Shown: positions 48,287 to 56,699, counted from the stretch's first letter. The stretch is 64,000 nucleotides of DNA from Synechococcus sp. UW105 (GCF_900473935.1 NZ_UCNN01000007.1:62001-126000), one strand, 5' to 3'. Numbers and translations: made by a program. The notes: generated by a model from the sequence alone, not told the origin.

Positions 48287-49204
48287 TCAAACCGGAAAGC
48301 CTGGATCAATCAGAGCCATCGCCTCGGCCGATTGCTCGCACAAACTGGTGTGAGCTTTGCCATGGCTGGCGATCAGACAGCCGGCCTGCCTCACATCGCC
48401 GGTGTTGTAGAGCAATGCACGACCATCGGCGTGCGTGAACGCACCTCCGGCAGCGAGTAACACGGCTTCTGGAGCCGCCATATCCCAGTCCTTGGGGGCA
48501 CTTTTTCCAGAGAGAGACACATAGAAGTCGGTTTCACCGCGCAGGATCGTGGCCACCTTGCAGCCAACACTTCCCACCGCCTTCGAGCCACCGAGTTGGA
48601 GTGCCTCAATCAGCTGTTCCAGGCGCTGATCCCTGTGGCTACGGCTAGCCACCAGGGTGAGATCAGAGAGCGCGAGGCGATCACTAAATCGCACCTCGGA
48701 GCGCACCGCCTCCCGGTTTTCGCACCAAGTGCCGTCACCCACCACGCCAAACCAGAGCTCCTCGGCTTCTGGAAGCAACACCACACCCACCACAGGTCGC
48801 TGTTGATGCACCAGGGCCAGATGCACCGCATATTCGCCGGTGCCCTGAAGAAAATCCTTGGTGCCATCGAGGGGGTCGAGGATCCATAGCCATTCCGCAG
48901 CCAACGGCACCCCTTCGGTGAGCTGCTCCTTCGCCGTCTCCTCGCTGAGGAGGGTCCAACCGGCAGACGGGAACGCGCTTTGAAGTCCATCCAAGAGCCA
49001 CTGGTTCACGGCCAGATCAGCGGCAGAGACCGGTCCTTCGCCGCCGTGGTCCACACTCAGGGCCTTGGAAAATCCATGGGGAGGTTGCTCACCTCTGGCA
49101 TAGGCACGAAGGATGTCAGCTGCACCCCAGCACAGGGGTCGGAGTGCCTGCAAGAGGGATTCCTGACTGACGCCGGCAGGGAGGGTGGGCGCGCTCGGCA
49201 TCAT
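48287..49204 (-). CDS. cysQ: 3'(2'),5'-bisphosphate nucleotidase (inositol monophosphatase family)
   Basis: The approximately 305-residue protein has the metal-binding motifs of the Li+-sensitive phosphatase family: EE in LLSEETAKEQ, WILDPLDGTKDF and KDWDMAAPEAVLLAAGG. CysQ-type members hydrolyse 3'-phosphoadenosine 5'-phosphate from sulfate assimilation. Inositol monophosphatase activity cannot be excluded. The start is one of two adjacent ATGs (49204 or 49201); a TTG at 49210 is less likely. It is divergent from rsmI, 23 bp away. Confidence 0.88.
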   Translation of the reverse strand: MMPSAPTLPAGVSQESLLQALRPLCWGAADILRAYARGEQPPHGFSKALSVDHGGEGPVSAADLAVNQWLLDGLQSAFPSAGWTLLSEETAKEQLTEGVPLAAEWLWILDPLDGTKDFLQGTGEYAVHLALVHQQRPVVGVVLLPEAEELWFGVVGDGTWCENREAVRSEVRFSDRLALSDLTLVASRSHRDQRLEQLIEALQLGGSKAVGSVGCKVATILRGETDFYVSLSGKSAPKDWDMAAPEAVLLAAGGAFTHADGRALLYNTGDVRQAGCLIASHGKAHTSLCEQSAEAMALIDPGFPV

Positions 49205-49227
49205 GGACAAGTCTGGGCTGAGTCATT

Positions 49228-50109
49228 GTGAAGCAAGGAGCGGAGCCCGCACCAGGGGTGCTCTATCTGGTGGGCACACCAATCGGCCATCTAGCAGACC
49301 TGTCCGAGCGCGCCCGATCTGTGCTGGCCGGAGCCGATGTGATCGCCTGCGAAGACACCCGCCACAGCGGCCAACTGCTCAGCAGTCTCGGAGCCGTTGG
49401 CAAGCGGCTGAGCTTTCACCAGCACAACACCCGTGGTCGGATCCCCCAACTGCTCGAGCTGCTCTCCCAGCACCAGAGCGTGGCCGTGATCAGTGACGCC
49501 GGCCTCCCGGGCATCAGCGATCCTGGAGAAGAGTTGGTGGCCGCAGCCCGCGAAGCAGGACGGCAGGTGATCTGCATCCCCGGCCCCTGCGCCGCGACCA
49601 CCGCATTGGTGAGCAGTGGACTACCGAGTGGTCGTTTCTGTTTCGAAGGGTTCCTACCCGCCAAGGGGAAAGACCGTCGTGAACGCCTAAAGGCGATTGC
49701 GGCTGATCCACGCACCACCGTGCTCTACGAAGCACCTCACCGTTTGCTCAAGCTGATCGAAGAACTGAGCGATCACTGCGGCGGCGAGCGTCCCCTCCAG
49801 GTGGCTCGCGAACTGACGAAACGGCACGAAGAGCAGGTGGGACCAACGATTGCGGCTGCCCTCACTCACTTCAGCAGCCACAAACCCCAGGGAGAATTCA
49901 CCCTCGTTCTGGGTGGGGCTCAGGAGCCAGCAGCCATTGAGCACGATGATCAGCATTGGCTGGAGGAGCTGAACAAGTTGATCCACCAGGGGCTCAGTGC
50001 CAATGCAGCAGCAAAACAACTGGCCCAAAGCAGTGGTCGAGCGAAGCGGGAGCTTTACGCCCTCCTGCACACCGAGGGAAGCACGACAGACGGGCAGGGC
50101 TCAGACTGA
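49228..50109 (+). CDS. rsmI: 16S rRNA (cytidine-1402 2'-O)-methyltransferase
   Basis: RsmI methylates the ribose of C1402 in 16S rRNA using SAM. The 293-residue protein starts at GTG. It carries the full tetrapyrrole-methylase-type signatures: VGTPIGHLADLSERA, ACEDTRHSGQLL, SDAGLPGISDPGEELV, PGPCAATTALVSSGLPSG and VLYEAPHRLLKL. Normal length. A small membrane-protein gene follows after 19 bp. Confidence 0.95.
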   Translation: MKQGAEPAPGVLYLVGTPIGHLADLSERARSVLAGADVIACEDTRHSGQLLSSLGAVGKRLSFHQHNTRGRIPQLLELLSQHQSVAVISDAGLPGISDPGEELVAAAREAGRQVICIPGPCAATTALVSSGLPSGRFCFEGFLPAKGKDRRERLKAIAADPRTTVLYEAPHRLLKLIEELSDHCGGERPLQVARELTKRHEEQVGPTIAAALTHFSSHKPQGEFTLVLGGAQEPAAIEHDDQHWLEELNKLIHQGLSANAAAKQLAQSSGRAKRELYALLHTEGSTTDGQGSD

Positions 50110-50128
50110 ATGCAGACCTAGTGGTTCC

Positions 50129-50356
50129 ATGCTGCAGCGCCTGCGCCTGTTTCTGCTCAGCTGCGGCGGGGCCGGCTTATTGCTGCTGGTGCTTTGCCTC
50201 GGAGCTCAGAACCTGAACGAGCGCCGCGCGATTGCGCTAGGAATCGGTCGCACAGCACCCTTGCCCACAGGATTCATTGTGGGCGTCAGCGCCGTACTGG
50301 GTGTACTAAGTGGCGGGAGTCTGGCTGCAATCCTGCTTCCTGAGCAGCAACAGTGA
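50129..50356 (+). CDS. Small two-helix membrane protein, unknown function
   Basis: The 75-residue protein from ATG 50129 (MLQRLRLFLLSCGGAGLLLL) has two hydrophobic helices, about residues 7-27 and 47-68, separated by a loop with ERRAIALGIGRTAPLPTG. The end of the second helix, GVLSGGSLAAILLP, is Gly-rich. The layout resembles LapA-like small membrane proteins. It follows rsmI closely and may be in the same transcript. No function can be assigned. Confidence 0.68.
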   Translation: MLQRLRLFLLSCGGAGLLLLVLCLGAQNLNERRAIALGIGRTAPLPTGFIVGVSAVLGVLSGGSLAAILLPEQQQ

Positions 50357-50401
50357 TCGCATCTGATCGGCTTGCGAAGGCGATGCCAAGCAGGGGCAGG
50401 T

Positions 50402-51196
50402 TCAGCTGTCGAGAGCGATCAAGGATCCTTCCATCACGAGACGGGTGATTCCACGAGCCAACAGATAACGGCTGGTGCGCGTGAACACACTGGTGTCCGG
50501 CACACGGATCACGCGTTGATTGCGTCCGCACTGACGCTTAGCCATGCGTGGGCTGGAGTAAAGGCAGAGGGCCTGACGATCCTGCTCAGCCGAGCCGAGA
50601 GTCCCCAATTCAGGGAAGTCAGCGAGGGGGCGAGGATCCAGCTCCACCACTTTGTCCACGAGCATATAAACACTGTCAGGCAGAACCCCTGGGCCGATCG
50701 GCTGACAAGCAACGGGTTCGTGGCTGTCATGGTGCGTCACACCAGTGAGGATGGCCACTTCATGAAACTGATTGGCGGGATCATCCTCCTCGCCAAGGCT
50801 GTCCTCCTCGTCATCCACGCTGAAATCATCAGCATCATCGAGCGCGAGGGATTGAACTGCGTCCTCAGCAGCATCAGTCTGATCAGGTCGAGAACCCTCT
50901 TCAGGCTCACTAACACTGGACACCGCAGGGGACTCAGCGGACGCATCCTTCTCCGTAGCCGCCACCACGACTTGGGTGGATGGCTCAGCAGCCGCTGCAG
51001 GGGCAGCCACCATCCCTTTGGCTCGGGCCGTCTTGAGGGCGTCGTATTGCTCTGGAGGCAGCAAATTACGAACCGTGCGACTGACGGTGTTGACGCTGCA
51101 AGCGAAAGCCGTAGCCAATGCAGAACTGGCTTCTCCGGCGCAATAACGCTCGACAAGCTCTTGCTTCTGGCTGTCGTTAAGCCGGCTCGGGGCCAT
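50402..51196 (-). CDS. Helix-turn-helix protein with acidic middle region
   Basis: From ATG 51196 the protein has 264 residues. Residues 5-50 (LNDSQKQELVERYCAGEASS then LATAFACSVNTVSRTVRNLL) form a homeodomain-like helix-turn-helix typical of resolvase/transposase-related or sigma-like DNA binders. A disordered Ala/Ser/Asp/Glu region spans about 80-165. The C-terminal 100 residues (ELDPRPLADFPELGTLGSAE, RMAKRQCGRNQRVIRVPDTS) look like a conserved domain. It is divergent from the tRNA-Arg gene and marks the core side of the island border. The target is unknown. Confidence 0.78.
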   Translation of the reverse strand: MAPSRLNDSQKQELVERYCAGEASSALATAFACSVNTVSRTVRNLLPPEQYDALKTARAKGMVAAPAAAAEPSTQVVVAATEKDASAESPAVSSVSEPEEGSRPDQTDAAEDAVQSLALDDADDFSVDDEEDSLGEEDDPANQFHEVAILTGVTHHDSHEPVACQPIGPGVLPDSVYMLVDKVVELDPRPLADFPELGTLGSAEQDRQALCLYSSPRMAKRQCGRNQRVIRVPDTSVFTRTSRYLLARGITRLVMEGSLIALDS

Positions 51197-51264
51197 TCCA
51201 TGGTCTACGCAGAGACCAATCCTAGGCGGCGCCACCCCTCTCCCTACTGTCAATATGGCGCCAT

Positions 51265-51338
51265 GCTCCCTTAGCTCAGCTGGATAGAGCAACTGCCTTC
51301 TAAGCAGTCGGTCGATGGTTCGAATCCATCAGGGGGCG
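51265..51338 (+). tRNA. tRNA-Arg (anticodon TCT)
   Basis: The 74-nt sequence folds into a complete cloverleaf. The acceptor is GCTCCCT with AGGGGGC (one G-U pair), the D stem GCTC/GAGC, and the anticodon stem ACTGC/GCAGT around loop CTTCTAA (anticodon TCT). The T arm is GATGG-TTCGAAT-CCATC, with discriminator G and no encoded CCA. Its 3' end directly precedes a phage-type integrase gene, so it is the likely attachment site of the island that follows. Confidence 0.95.
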
Positions 51339-51411
51339 TCTTAAAAAACCAGTTAGGCAAAGCGCTACGGAGATTCAGCCCGTGACGCTTGAATCGACTT
51401 GAAACACCATT

Positions 51412-52755
51412 TTGTTTGCATTTTGCAAACGCATATGCAAACGTGGGTTCATCGATTTAAGGCAGCCGGTCAGGCCCAACCCAGTAGTAGCAACGACTCC
51501 CAGAAAAAAGAAGACTCCGGCATGGGTTGCCTCCATACGCCAGGGCCTCAAGGGCCAGAACGGCAACGGATGGCGGGTACATGAGGTGCGCGGCAGGGTG
51601 TTCCTGACCGTCCACTTCGAAGACGGCCAGCGCGCCACCCTCCAGCTGGAACTGCCATGGTCCGGCGAGAGCCCGGCCGAACTGCTGAAGGTGTGCGCCG
51701 AGCTGAAGCGCCGGATGAGCGAACAGCACCTGGGCCTGAAGGAGGCCTATGCCCTGGCCGGCGAAGCAAGCAACACCGCCAGCGGGAACGGCACCGATTG
51801 GGCCGTGGCGATCGAGCGGTTCAAAGTCCACAAGATCGGAAGCGGTGACCTGGGCACCGACACCGCCGAGCGGACCTGGCACCGGAACTACCGGAACCCG
51901 ATGGAGCATGCCCTGAATGCACTGACCACCAGTCCCAGGCCGTCATCGGCGCGGATGGCGTTTGAGCGACTGCGGGACGATTGCACCCTGTCCCCCGGCA
52001 GCGCCGGCCGCCGGCTGCGGATGCAGTATTCCGCCGCGATGCTGCGGTACGCGGTCGAGAGCCTGGGCGCCGATCCGCGGTGGACGCCCCCAACGGATCT
52101 GAAGCCGTTCGTCGGGGTGAAGCAGAAGGGCAAGCAGCAGACGACCTTCATCCAGGACGACCAGATCGTCCGCCTGCTGACCGGCATCACCGATCCGAAG
52201 TGGCGCACCGCTGTGGCGATCGTGGCCTGCTTCGGCCTGCGGCCTGTCGAGCTCCACACCATCCGGGCCGACGGCGACACCCTCTATGTCGGCTGGCAGA
52301 AGCGGACGGCGCGGAAGCCCGAGGGCACCAAGCCCAGGAATGTGGTGGGTCTGGATCCCATCGACCTGGAGGGCGCCAGCGAGAACCTGCTGGCTGTGCT
52401 GGCCGAGCGCGGCATGGATGCCCTGCCGGCGGCCTGCCACCACGAGCGGTGCGGTGAACGGCTGGAGAAAACACTGACTCGGAACAAGGTGTGGCAGCAG
52501 CTGGTGGCCGAGGTGGCCGCCACCCCCGCAGTGGGCAGCACCGGGAATGAGCTGGTGCCGTATTCACTGCGCCACGCCTACGCCGACCGGGCCGACCGGA
52601 TCGGCATGACTGATAAGGAGGCGGCGTTGCAGATGGGCCACAGCGTTCAGACCCACAACTCTCACTACACGGGCACCGGTGCCGACACCGCAGCCAGAGC
52701 ACTGGCCAAGGCCAAGGCAGCAGCCAGAAACCGCACTTTGTTGGAGGTGCAGTGA
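51412..52755 (+). CDS. Tyrosine recombinase / site-specific integrase
   Basis: The protein is up to 447 residues long. The C-terminal catalytic domain shows the tyrosine recombinase residues: Arg I in CFGLRPVELHTI, Arg II in PYSLRHAYADR (Tyr replaces the usual His before it), His/Trp box LQMGHSVQTHN, and the nucleophilic Tyr in SHYTGTG. The start is uncertain: TTG at 51412 is the first possible codon and no ATG precedes the conserved part. It is transcribed away from the tRNA-Arg 73 bp upstream, as in tRNA-integrated islands. Its codons are GC-rich like the core genome. Confidence 0.9.
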   Translation: MFAFCKRICKRGFIDLRQPVRPNPVVATTPRKKKTPAWVASIRQGLKGQNGNGWRVHEVRGRVFLTVHFEDGQRATLQLELPWSGESPAELLKVCAELKRRMSEQHLGLKEAYALAGEASNTASGNGTDWAVAIERFKVHKIGSGDLGTDTAERTWHRNYRNPMEHALNALTTSPRPSSARMAFERLRDDCTLSPGSAGRRLRMQYSAAMLRYAVESLGADPRWTPPTDLKPFVGVKQKGKQQTTFIQDDQIVRLLTGITDPKWRTAVAIVACFGLRPVELHTIRADGDTLYVGWQKRTARKPEGTKPRNVVGLDPIDLEGASENLLAVLAERGMDALPAACHHERCGERLEKTLTRNKVWQQLVAEVAATPAVGSTGNELVPYSLRHAYADRADRIGMTDKEAALQMGHSVQTHNSHYTGTGADTAARALAKAKAAARNRTLLEVQ

Positions 52756-52995
52756 GATCTGCCGGAAAACGAGAGCGAGGTTTTTCGGGGAGTTATCAAT
52801 CAGTGCCGGCAATTTCCCGAGCTCGGCAGCACTACCGATAGCGGTCTGAAATCACTTGTTGCACCATCCGTTGCGTTTGTGGTTATTATTGGGGTATCGC
52901 AAAAGCCGCGCGGCAAACAACCGATCACCCCTGTGGGTTGATCAATGCCACCGGGCCGCTGATGCGACGCCAACAGAAACCATTCGTTTGCGTCG

Positions 52996-53229
52996 ATGTC
53001 AGCCGAGCTGAAGAAACGCCCGCGGCCGCCGATCAACTACAAACGGCAAGTTCATCCGATCTTGGATGTTCCGCTTTGGGCTTTTGAAGACTGGGCCTGG
53101 AATGCAATGGACCTGGGAATTGAAGTGACCCCTATTGCCGGTAAAGACGGCATGAGCAGGGCTCGCAGGACAATCGCAGCAATCCAAAAGCAGATCATCG
53201 AGCAATACGGATGGCCTGAGCGGGGATAA
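52996..53229 (+). CDS. Small hypothetical protein
   Basis: The 77-residue protein starts at ATG 52996 (MSAELKKRPRPPINYKRQVH). It has aromatic-rich LWAFEDWAWNAMDLG and a basic C-terminal half (SRARRTIAAIQKQIIEQYGW), suggesting a compact helical DNA- or protein-binding fold. It lies 240 bp behind the integrase and 15 bp before an HTH gene remnant, an arrangement typical for island control genes (excisionase-like). No family recognised. Confidence 0.6.
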   Translation: MSAELKKRPRPPINYKRQVHPILDVPLWAFEDWAWNAMDLGIEVTPIAGKDGMSRARRTIAAIQKQIIEQYGWPERG

Positions 53230-53240
53230 CGACCCGCTGT

Positions 53241-54407
53241 TCAAATGCCAATGCCAGATGGAGTCCTGAAGACTCCAGATGCGGTGCGGGCGCTTGGTCG
53301 ATCGAAGTCGCAACTGTTGCGATTGATCGATTCCGGGCACCTGACACCTGGGGTCCATTTCTTCCGCGGACCCTTCCGAAACAGTCCGATTACTTGGGCC
53401 GCCTCGGCCTTAGCCCTGGCAAGAAGTTCCGCGAATTTTTCTGCCTCTCTTTCGGCCGCCTCTTGTGCAGCCTCTGCCTCCTGGCGAGCCCTTGCTTCTT
53501 CTCGCTCCTGCCTCCTTAATTCAGTCTGCTCTTCACGTTCAGCTTGCTTAGCCAAAGCATTTTCATGAACCAGATAAGCCTCGTCAACCTTCAGGTCAAG
53601 CAGGGAAGACGACCAAGGCATAGAGACCCGATCTTTCGCCTGTTTTGCATAAAACTGAAACGCACGATCAATCTTTCCAAGAACTGTCGAATCATTGGAA
53701 TGCTTGAGGGTTGAGATCGCAGCGTCACATTCACCGTTAAAGCCTCTGAGCAATGCTTTCAATGTCTGCCGCACGAAAGCCCTACCTTTCGCAGCCGAGC
53801 CTTCAAGCGTCACCTGACTATTTTTACACTTAGCAAGAAGATTTTTGCCGACCTTTTTCTGCTGCTCTCTATTCTGCTTAAGCTTGTCGGAAAGACGCCT
53901 AGAATCAAGCCCGATATAACGCCTAGCAGCAAAACCAGAATCACTCAGGTCATACTCATCCTCAATATCTCTCTTGATCCGCGAAAGATCGCCATTAATC
54001 CTTAGCAAATCTTTCTCCTTAGCAAGAACATCTTTATCCAAACGTCGAAGTCTCTGCTCAGCAGATTCCAACTTGGAAGCTTTAGACGCAATCTGGCCAG
54101 TAACAGCACGAAGGTCCGCCTCGGCACCGGCCTGCCTTAGCTGTATTTCCTTCTCTGCGGCCTTGACCTTCTCAGCAGCCTCTTTGCGCCTCTTAGCAAC
54201 AAAAGCCTCAACATCTGAAATCGGCTTGTACTTGCCTCGCGTCTTCGAGTCGGCTGCAAAGGAAATCAGAGCAGACGTTGCCCCTAACCCTCCAGATGCA
54301 CCAAGTAATCCACGTTGGTCAGCATCAGGTGCAGCGACTGCTGCAACAGCGCAACCCAGAGAAGCCAGAAAAGTTGTAACTGCTAAGGGGCGGAGCATCG
54401 TGAGCAT
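53241..54407 (-). CDS. DUF4041-type coiled-coil protein, lacking its C-terminal nuclease domain
   Basis: The 388-residue protein starts MLTMLRPLAVTTFLASLGC, a hydrophobic N terminus. A long Lys/Glu/Arg coiled coil follows (from KYKPISDVEAFVAKRRKEAA), then a DUF4041 core with YDLSDSGFAARRYIGLDSRR, LLRGFNGECDAAISTLKHSN and EREEQTELRRQEREEARARQ. Family members usually end in a GIY-YIG (T5orf172/MUG113) nuclease domain. Here it is replaced, after AEAAQ near 53,395, by about 50 residues that are antisense to the HTH gene fragment. The gene is thus 3'-truncated. DUF4041 proteins are common in phages and mobile elements. Confidence 0.7.
   Translation of the reverse strand: MLTMLRPLAVTTFLASLGCAVAAVAAPDADQRGLLGASGGLGATSALISFAADSKTRGKYKPISDVEAFVAKRRKEAAEKVKAAEKEIQLRQAGAEADLRAVTGQIASKASKLESAEQRLRRLDKDVLAKEKDLLRINGDLSRIKRDIEDEYDLSDSGFAARRYIGLDSRRLSDKLKQNREQQKKVGKNLLAKCKNSQVTLEGSAAKGRAFVRQTLKALLRGFNGECDAAISTLKHSNDSTVLGKIDRAFQFYAKQAKDRVSMPWSSSLLDLKVDEAYLVHENALAKQAEREEQTELRRQEREEARARQEAEAAQEAAEREAEKFAELLARAKAEAAQVIGLFRKGPRKKWTPGVRCPESINRNSCDFDRPSARTASGVFRTPSGIGI
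53245..53397 (+). pseudogene. 5' fragment of an HTH (excisionase-like) gene
   Basis: The first about 51 codons from ATG 53245 look like a MerR/excisionase-type DNA-binding protein: LKTPDAVRALGRSKSQLLRL, then HLTPGVHFFRGP and NSPITW. After NSPITW the frame runs on to 53568 but only as an Ala/Ser-rich antisense of the opposite gene's coiled coil. So the real gene appears cut off near 53,397 and fused to the end of the convergent DUF4041 gene. It may still make a short peptide. Confidence 0.5.
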
Positions 54408-54699
54408 TACTACTTCTTAGAGGGTGACCTTGGAGACCATCAAGAGGCATCCCCCAATCGAGGGATATTCACACCAGCTCGGTGCCAAGAACACTCAAAG
54501 ACATCGAACCATCGGCCCGAACACAAAGACATTCCCAGTACATCTACACCATCAATGGAGAGTCGGGGAGGAATGAGCCTTTGTGGACGACCTGGAGCTG
54601 CAGGGCTCTCAGCATTCTCTCAGCCAAATATCCCCCATTTGGGGGATGTGGAACTGCATTGTTTTGCAGACAGTGATCAGGTAGTCGCCAACATCACTT
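54408..54699 (+). other. Intergenic region with two copies of an 18-bp near-palindrome
   Basis: No convincing gene is present. The notable content is ATCCCCCATTTGGGGGAT at 54630..54647 and a weaker relative, ATCCCCCAATCGAGGGAT, at 54448..54465 (15 of 18 bases shared). The first copy is the reverse complement of an element at 61535. The spacer precedes the divergent genes at 54407 and 54700, so an operator role is possible. Confidence 0.5.
54630..54647 (+). repeat. 18-bp near-palindrome ATCCCCC-ATTT-GGGGGAT
   Basis: It has seven-base arms around a 4-base centre. It is identical as reverse complement to 61535..61552, seven kilobases away in the same island. It sits 53 bp upstream of the gene starting at 54700. 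Confidence 0.75.
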
Positions 54700-55155
54700 A
54701 TGACTGACAGCCCGTGTATTGATGTCGAGAACCTTCAGGGTGGTGCTCGTATCCGATCTACCGGTGACTTCCCAGTTGAGCCAGGGGGGCTTGAGAGGAA
54801 AGCTCTCAACGATCAATTCCGACTCATGAGGATGTCCCATGAATCACTGCAGCGATCTAGAGGCCAACTCAAGCGTCGTACCAGGGAGTTGAAGGATGCC
54901 CAGGACGTCTTCCTGGTAAGGATGCGGGACTATGAAGACAGGCTCAGGGTGCTCGCTGAGGAGAAGGTTGAAGCGATGGAGATGGCAAAAGAACTGCATG
55001 AGGAAATCATGTCTCATGAGCGCCGTCAAAAAGCACTTAACGACCTACTTCGGGAAATGGATGACGGCGAAGATGGAAGCGTCGGTTTTCTGAGCATTTA
55101 TCGACTTCGAAGTCTATTTGGCAAATTTAAGGTGCTTATGCGTGGAGGTCTCTGA
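54700..55155 (+). CDS. Coiled-coil hypothetical protein
   Basis: The 151-residue protein starts at ATG 54700 (MTDSPCIDVENLQGG). Residues 35-115 form a long charged helix (FRLMRMSHESLQRSRGQLKR, VEAMEMAKELHEEIMSHERR) with a clear heptad character. The C-terminal 30 residues (VGFLSIYRLRSLFGKFKVL) are amphipathic and could touch membrane. It overlaps the next gene by one base (TGATG), so the pair is translated together. No family recognised. Confidence 0.7.
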   Translation: MTDSPCIDVENLQGGARIRSTGDFPVEPGGLERKALNDQFRLMRMSHESLQRSRGQLKRRTRELKDAQDVFLVRMRDYEDRLRVLAEEKVEAMEMAKELHEEIMSHERRQKALNDLLREMDDGEDGSVGFLSIYRLRSLFGKFKVLMRGGL

Positions 55156-55616
55156 TGACGGATCTCAGTCAGAAGTTTGGGAGCCTTATGGCACGGATGG
55201 CGAAGACCGACGCTGAGTTGTTCCGAACCATCAGTGACCACAACAAGGCTGTGACCGACCAGGTCATGGACCTAACAACGCACGAGGAGAATGGATCTGG
55301 TTCCTTAGCGCTAGTCTCACCTCCTCTACTTCCGTTGGGAGAGAGAAGCGAGACAGCGCTCAAGAAGCGATTCGGTAACTGCAAAGCTGCCTTTGCCTGG
55401 TTGGAGGAAAAGTTGGGACCTCCAACTTCAAAGCGATTATCCTGGGCAACCGTAGTTTCTACGGTCACTTCAGGGCAATGGCCGAGCACAACAATCACCA
55501 CAAAGTCTGCAGGGATTTCGAATAGGCATCTTGCAGATTCTCTGGATCAGATCAACAAGCGACTTGATGGAATTGAAGGAGTACTAGCACTGATCCTCTC
55601 GGCTCTTGAGAAGTGA
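55155..55616 (+). CDS. Hypothetical protein, coupled to 54700 gene
   Basis: The 153-residue protein starts in the stop codon of the upstream gene. Its N-terminal 45 residues (SQKFGSLMARMAKTDAELFR) and C-terminal 30 residues (LADSLDQINKRLDGIEGVLA) are helical and amphipathic. The middle is Ser/Thr/Pro-rich. The C-terminal helix looks like a phage-type coiled coil. Probable partner of the upstream coiled-coil protein; function unknown. Confidence 0.65.
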   Translation: MTDLSQKFGSLMARMAKTDAELFRTISDHNKAVTDQVMDLTTHEENGSGSLALVSPPLLPLGERSETALKKRFGNCKAAFAWLEEKLGPPTSKRLSWATVVSTVTSGQWPSTTITTKSAGISNRHLADSLDQINKRLDGIEGVLALILSALEK

Positions 55617-55748
55617 TGGCAACCCCACAAAAGGACCAAGCGAGCCTTAGACACAGGCGGCACAGAGGCTATGTCATCCCAGCTCTGCTACTGAGCTCAC
55701 ATCTGTACATGCCGCCTGCAGCCAAGGCTGTTTCGCCATCCTGTGCTG

Positions 55749-56006
55749 ATGCCAGGCAAGGATCGCCCTCTTGTTGATCGCCACGCCCCGAAAGACGGGG
55801 AAGGGTGGCTACTAAGCACAGAGCAACAGAAGGTCTGCCGGTTCAGGAATGACATGCCTACAGCCCATGCGAAGTGGGTGGTGGTGGAGACCAGACCGCT
55901 ACGGGGTGGAGGTGAGCCAGTCATCAGACGGATGCTCAGGCACAACGCCATCGAAGCCTGGGAGACCATGCAGAAAGCAGGTTGGCAGCGTTGTCAGCCA
56001 AGGTGA
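55749..56006 (+). CDS. DUF1651 family protein
   Basis: The 85-residue protein from ATG 55749 matches the picocyanobacterial DUF1651 pattern: EGWLLSTEQQKVCRFRND at the start, a central WVVVETRPLR, a basic MLRHNAIEAWETMQKAGWQR and a final CQPR. Members are short, multi-copy, often island-borne and of unknown function. A GTG two codons upstream is an alternative start. It stands alone on the plus strand. Confidence 0.75.
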   Translation: MPGKDRPLVDRHAPKDGEGWLLSTEQQKVCRFRNDMPTAHAKWVVVETRPLRGGGEPVIRRMLRHNAIEAWETMQKAGWQRCQPR

Positions 56007-56155
56007 TGACTAGGTTTTGCGCCCATCACCAGGCTTTCACCAGAAGCTGCCTATACAACCACCACAACCATGCACTGGGGTTCACCAATAGAGCTGTGAT
56101 CTTGAAGGAGTCGAGGGGGCAACACCCCCGGCGCAGTTATTCACTCCATAACACC

Positions 56156-56335
56156 ATGGACCGCTTTCAAAACCTTGCCGCCCTCGAAGCCATTGTCGAA
56201 GCCATGCACACGCAGAGCCCTGACTCCATGGGAATGGAACATCTGCGGAGAGCTGCCTACCTGCACACGATCATCGAAGCCATGCTCAGTGACCAAGTGG
56301 CCTGCCTTCCAGACACCGGAAGAGTCTGCTCCTGA
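56156..56335 (+). CDS. Small hypothetical protein
   Basis: A 59-residue gene from ATG 56156 (MDRFQNLAALEAIVEAMHTQ) encodes a mainly helical peptide (MEHLRRAAYLHTIIEAMLSD) with two Cys near the C terminus. It is preceded by a C-rich spacer and the open frame extends upstream without start support. The composition is protein-like, but there is no recognised family. Confidence 0.5.
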   Translation: MDRFQNLAALEAIVEAMHTQSPDSMGMEHLRRAAYLHTIIEAMLSDQVACLPDTGRVCS

Positions 56336-56356
56336 GTAGCGAGACCACCATCAACT

Positions 56357-56605
56357 ATGGCGAATGCAATCGGCCAATGGGAGCAGGAGCAAGCGCGGAA
56401 GAAGGGGATTGAGAGTGCGGATGCTGCTGGGTTAAAAGATCGGCAAATCTCCGCATTTATGAGCAACAACTGCGTCACCTTCGCCAAGAACTACGGCAGC
56501 AACGCACGGGAGACAGAAGTACTCGCAGCCGGTACGAATAGCAATAAGGAAGCAGCTAATGACGTGAGAATTTTCACCAAGTGTCCAGACAGTGGTAGGC
56601 ATTGA
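56357..56605 (+). CDS. Small hypothetical protein (weak)
   Basis: The 82-residue frame from ATG 56357 begins MANAIGQWEQEQARKKGIES, helical and charged, then becomes Asn/Ala-rich (NCVTFAKNYGSNARETEVLA). It follows the 59-residue gene by 21 bp. A GC-rich hairpin about 95 bp downstream could be its terminator. Real coding is possible but not certain. Confidence 0.4.
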   Translation: MANAIGQWEQEQARKKGIESADAAGLKDRQISAFMSNNCVTFAKNYGSNARETEVLAAGTNSNKEAANDVRIFTKCPDSGRH

Positions 56606-56699
56606 GCCTCAGACCATCTTGCTTGACAGCTCGTTTCTTTGCAATTCCAAAGCACCAACTCATGAGAAAACCAGTGACGCCAGAGCTTCAGGGCAAAAA

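Noticed and set aside
50372..51274. A 300-codon plus-strand frame opposite the HTH gene
   Set aside because: Antisense of the better supported minus-strand gene, which has an HTH and a sensible start.
54482..54676. A 64-codon frame containing the near-palindrome
   Set aside because: Composition not convincing, and the palindrome would be inside the frame; treated as intergenic.
56114..56137. GGGGG-CAACA-CCCCC as a further copy of the island palindrome
   Set aside because: Lacks the AT flanks and the 4-base centre of the ATCCCCC-N4-GGGGGAT element.
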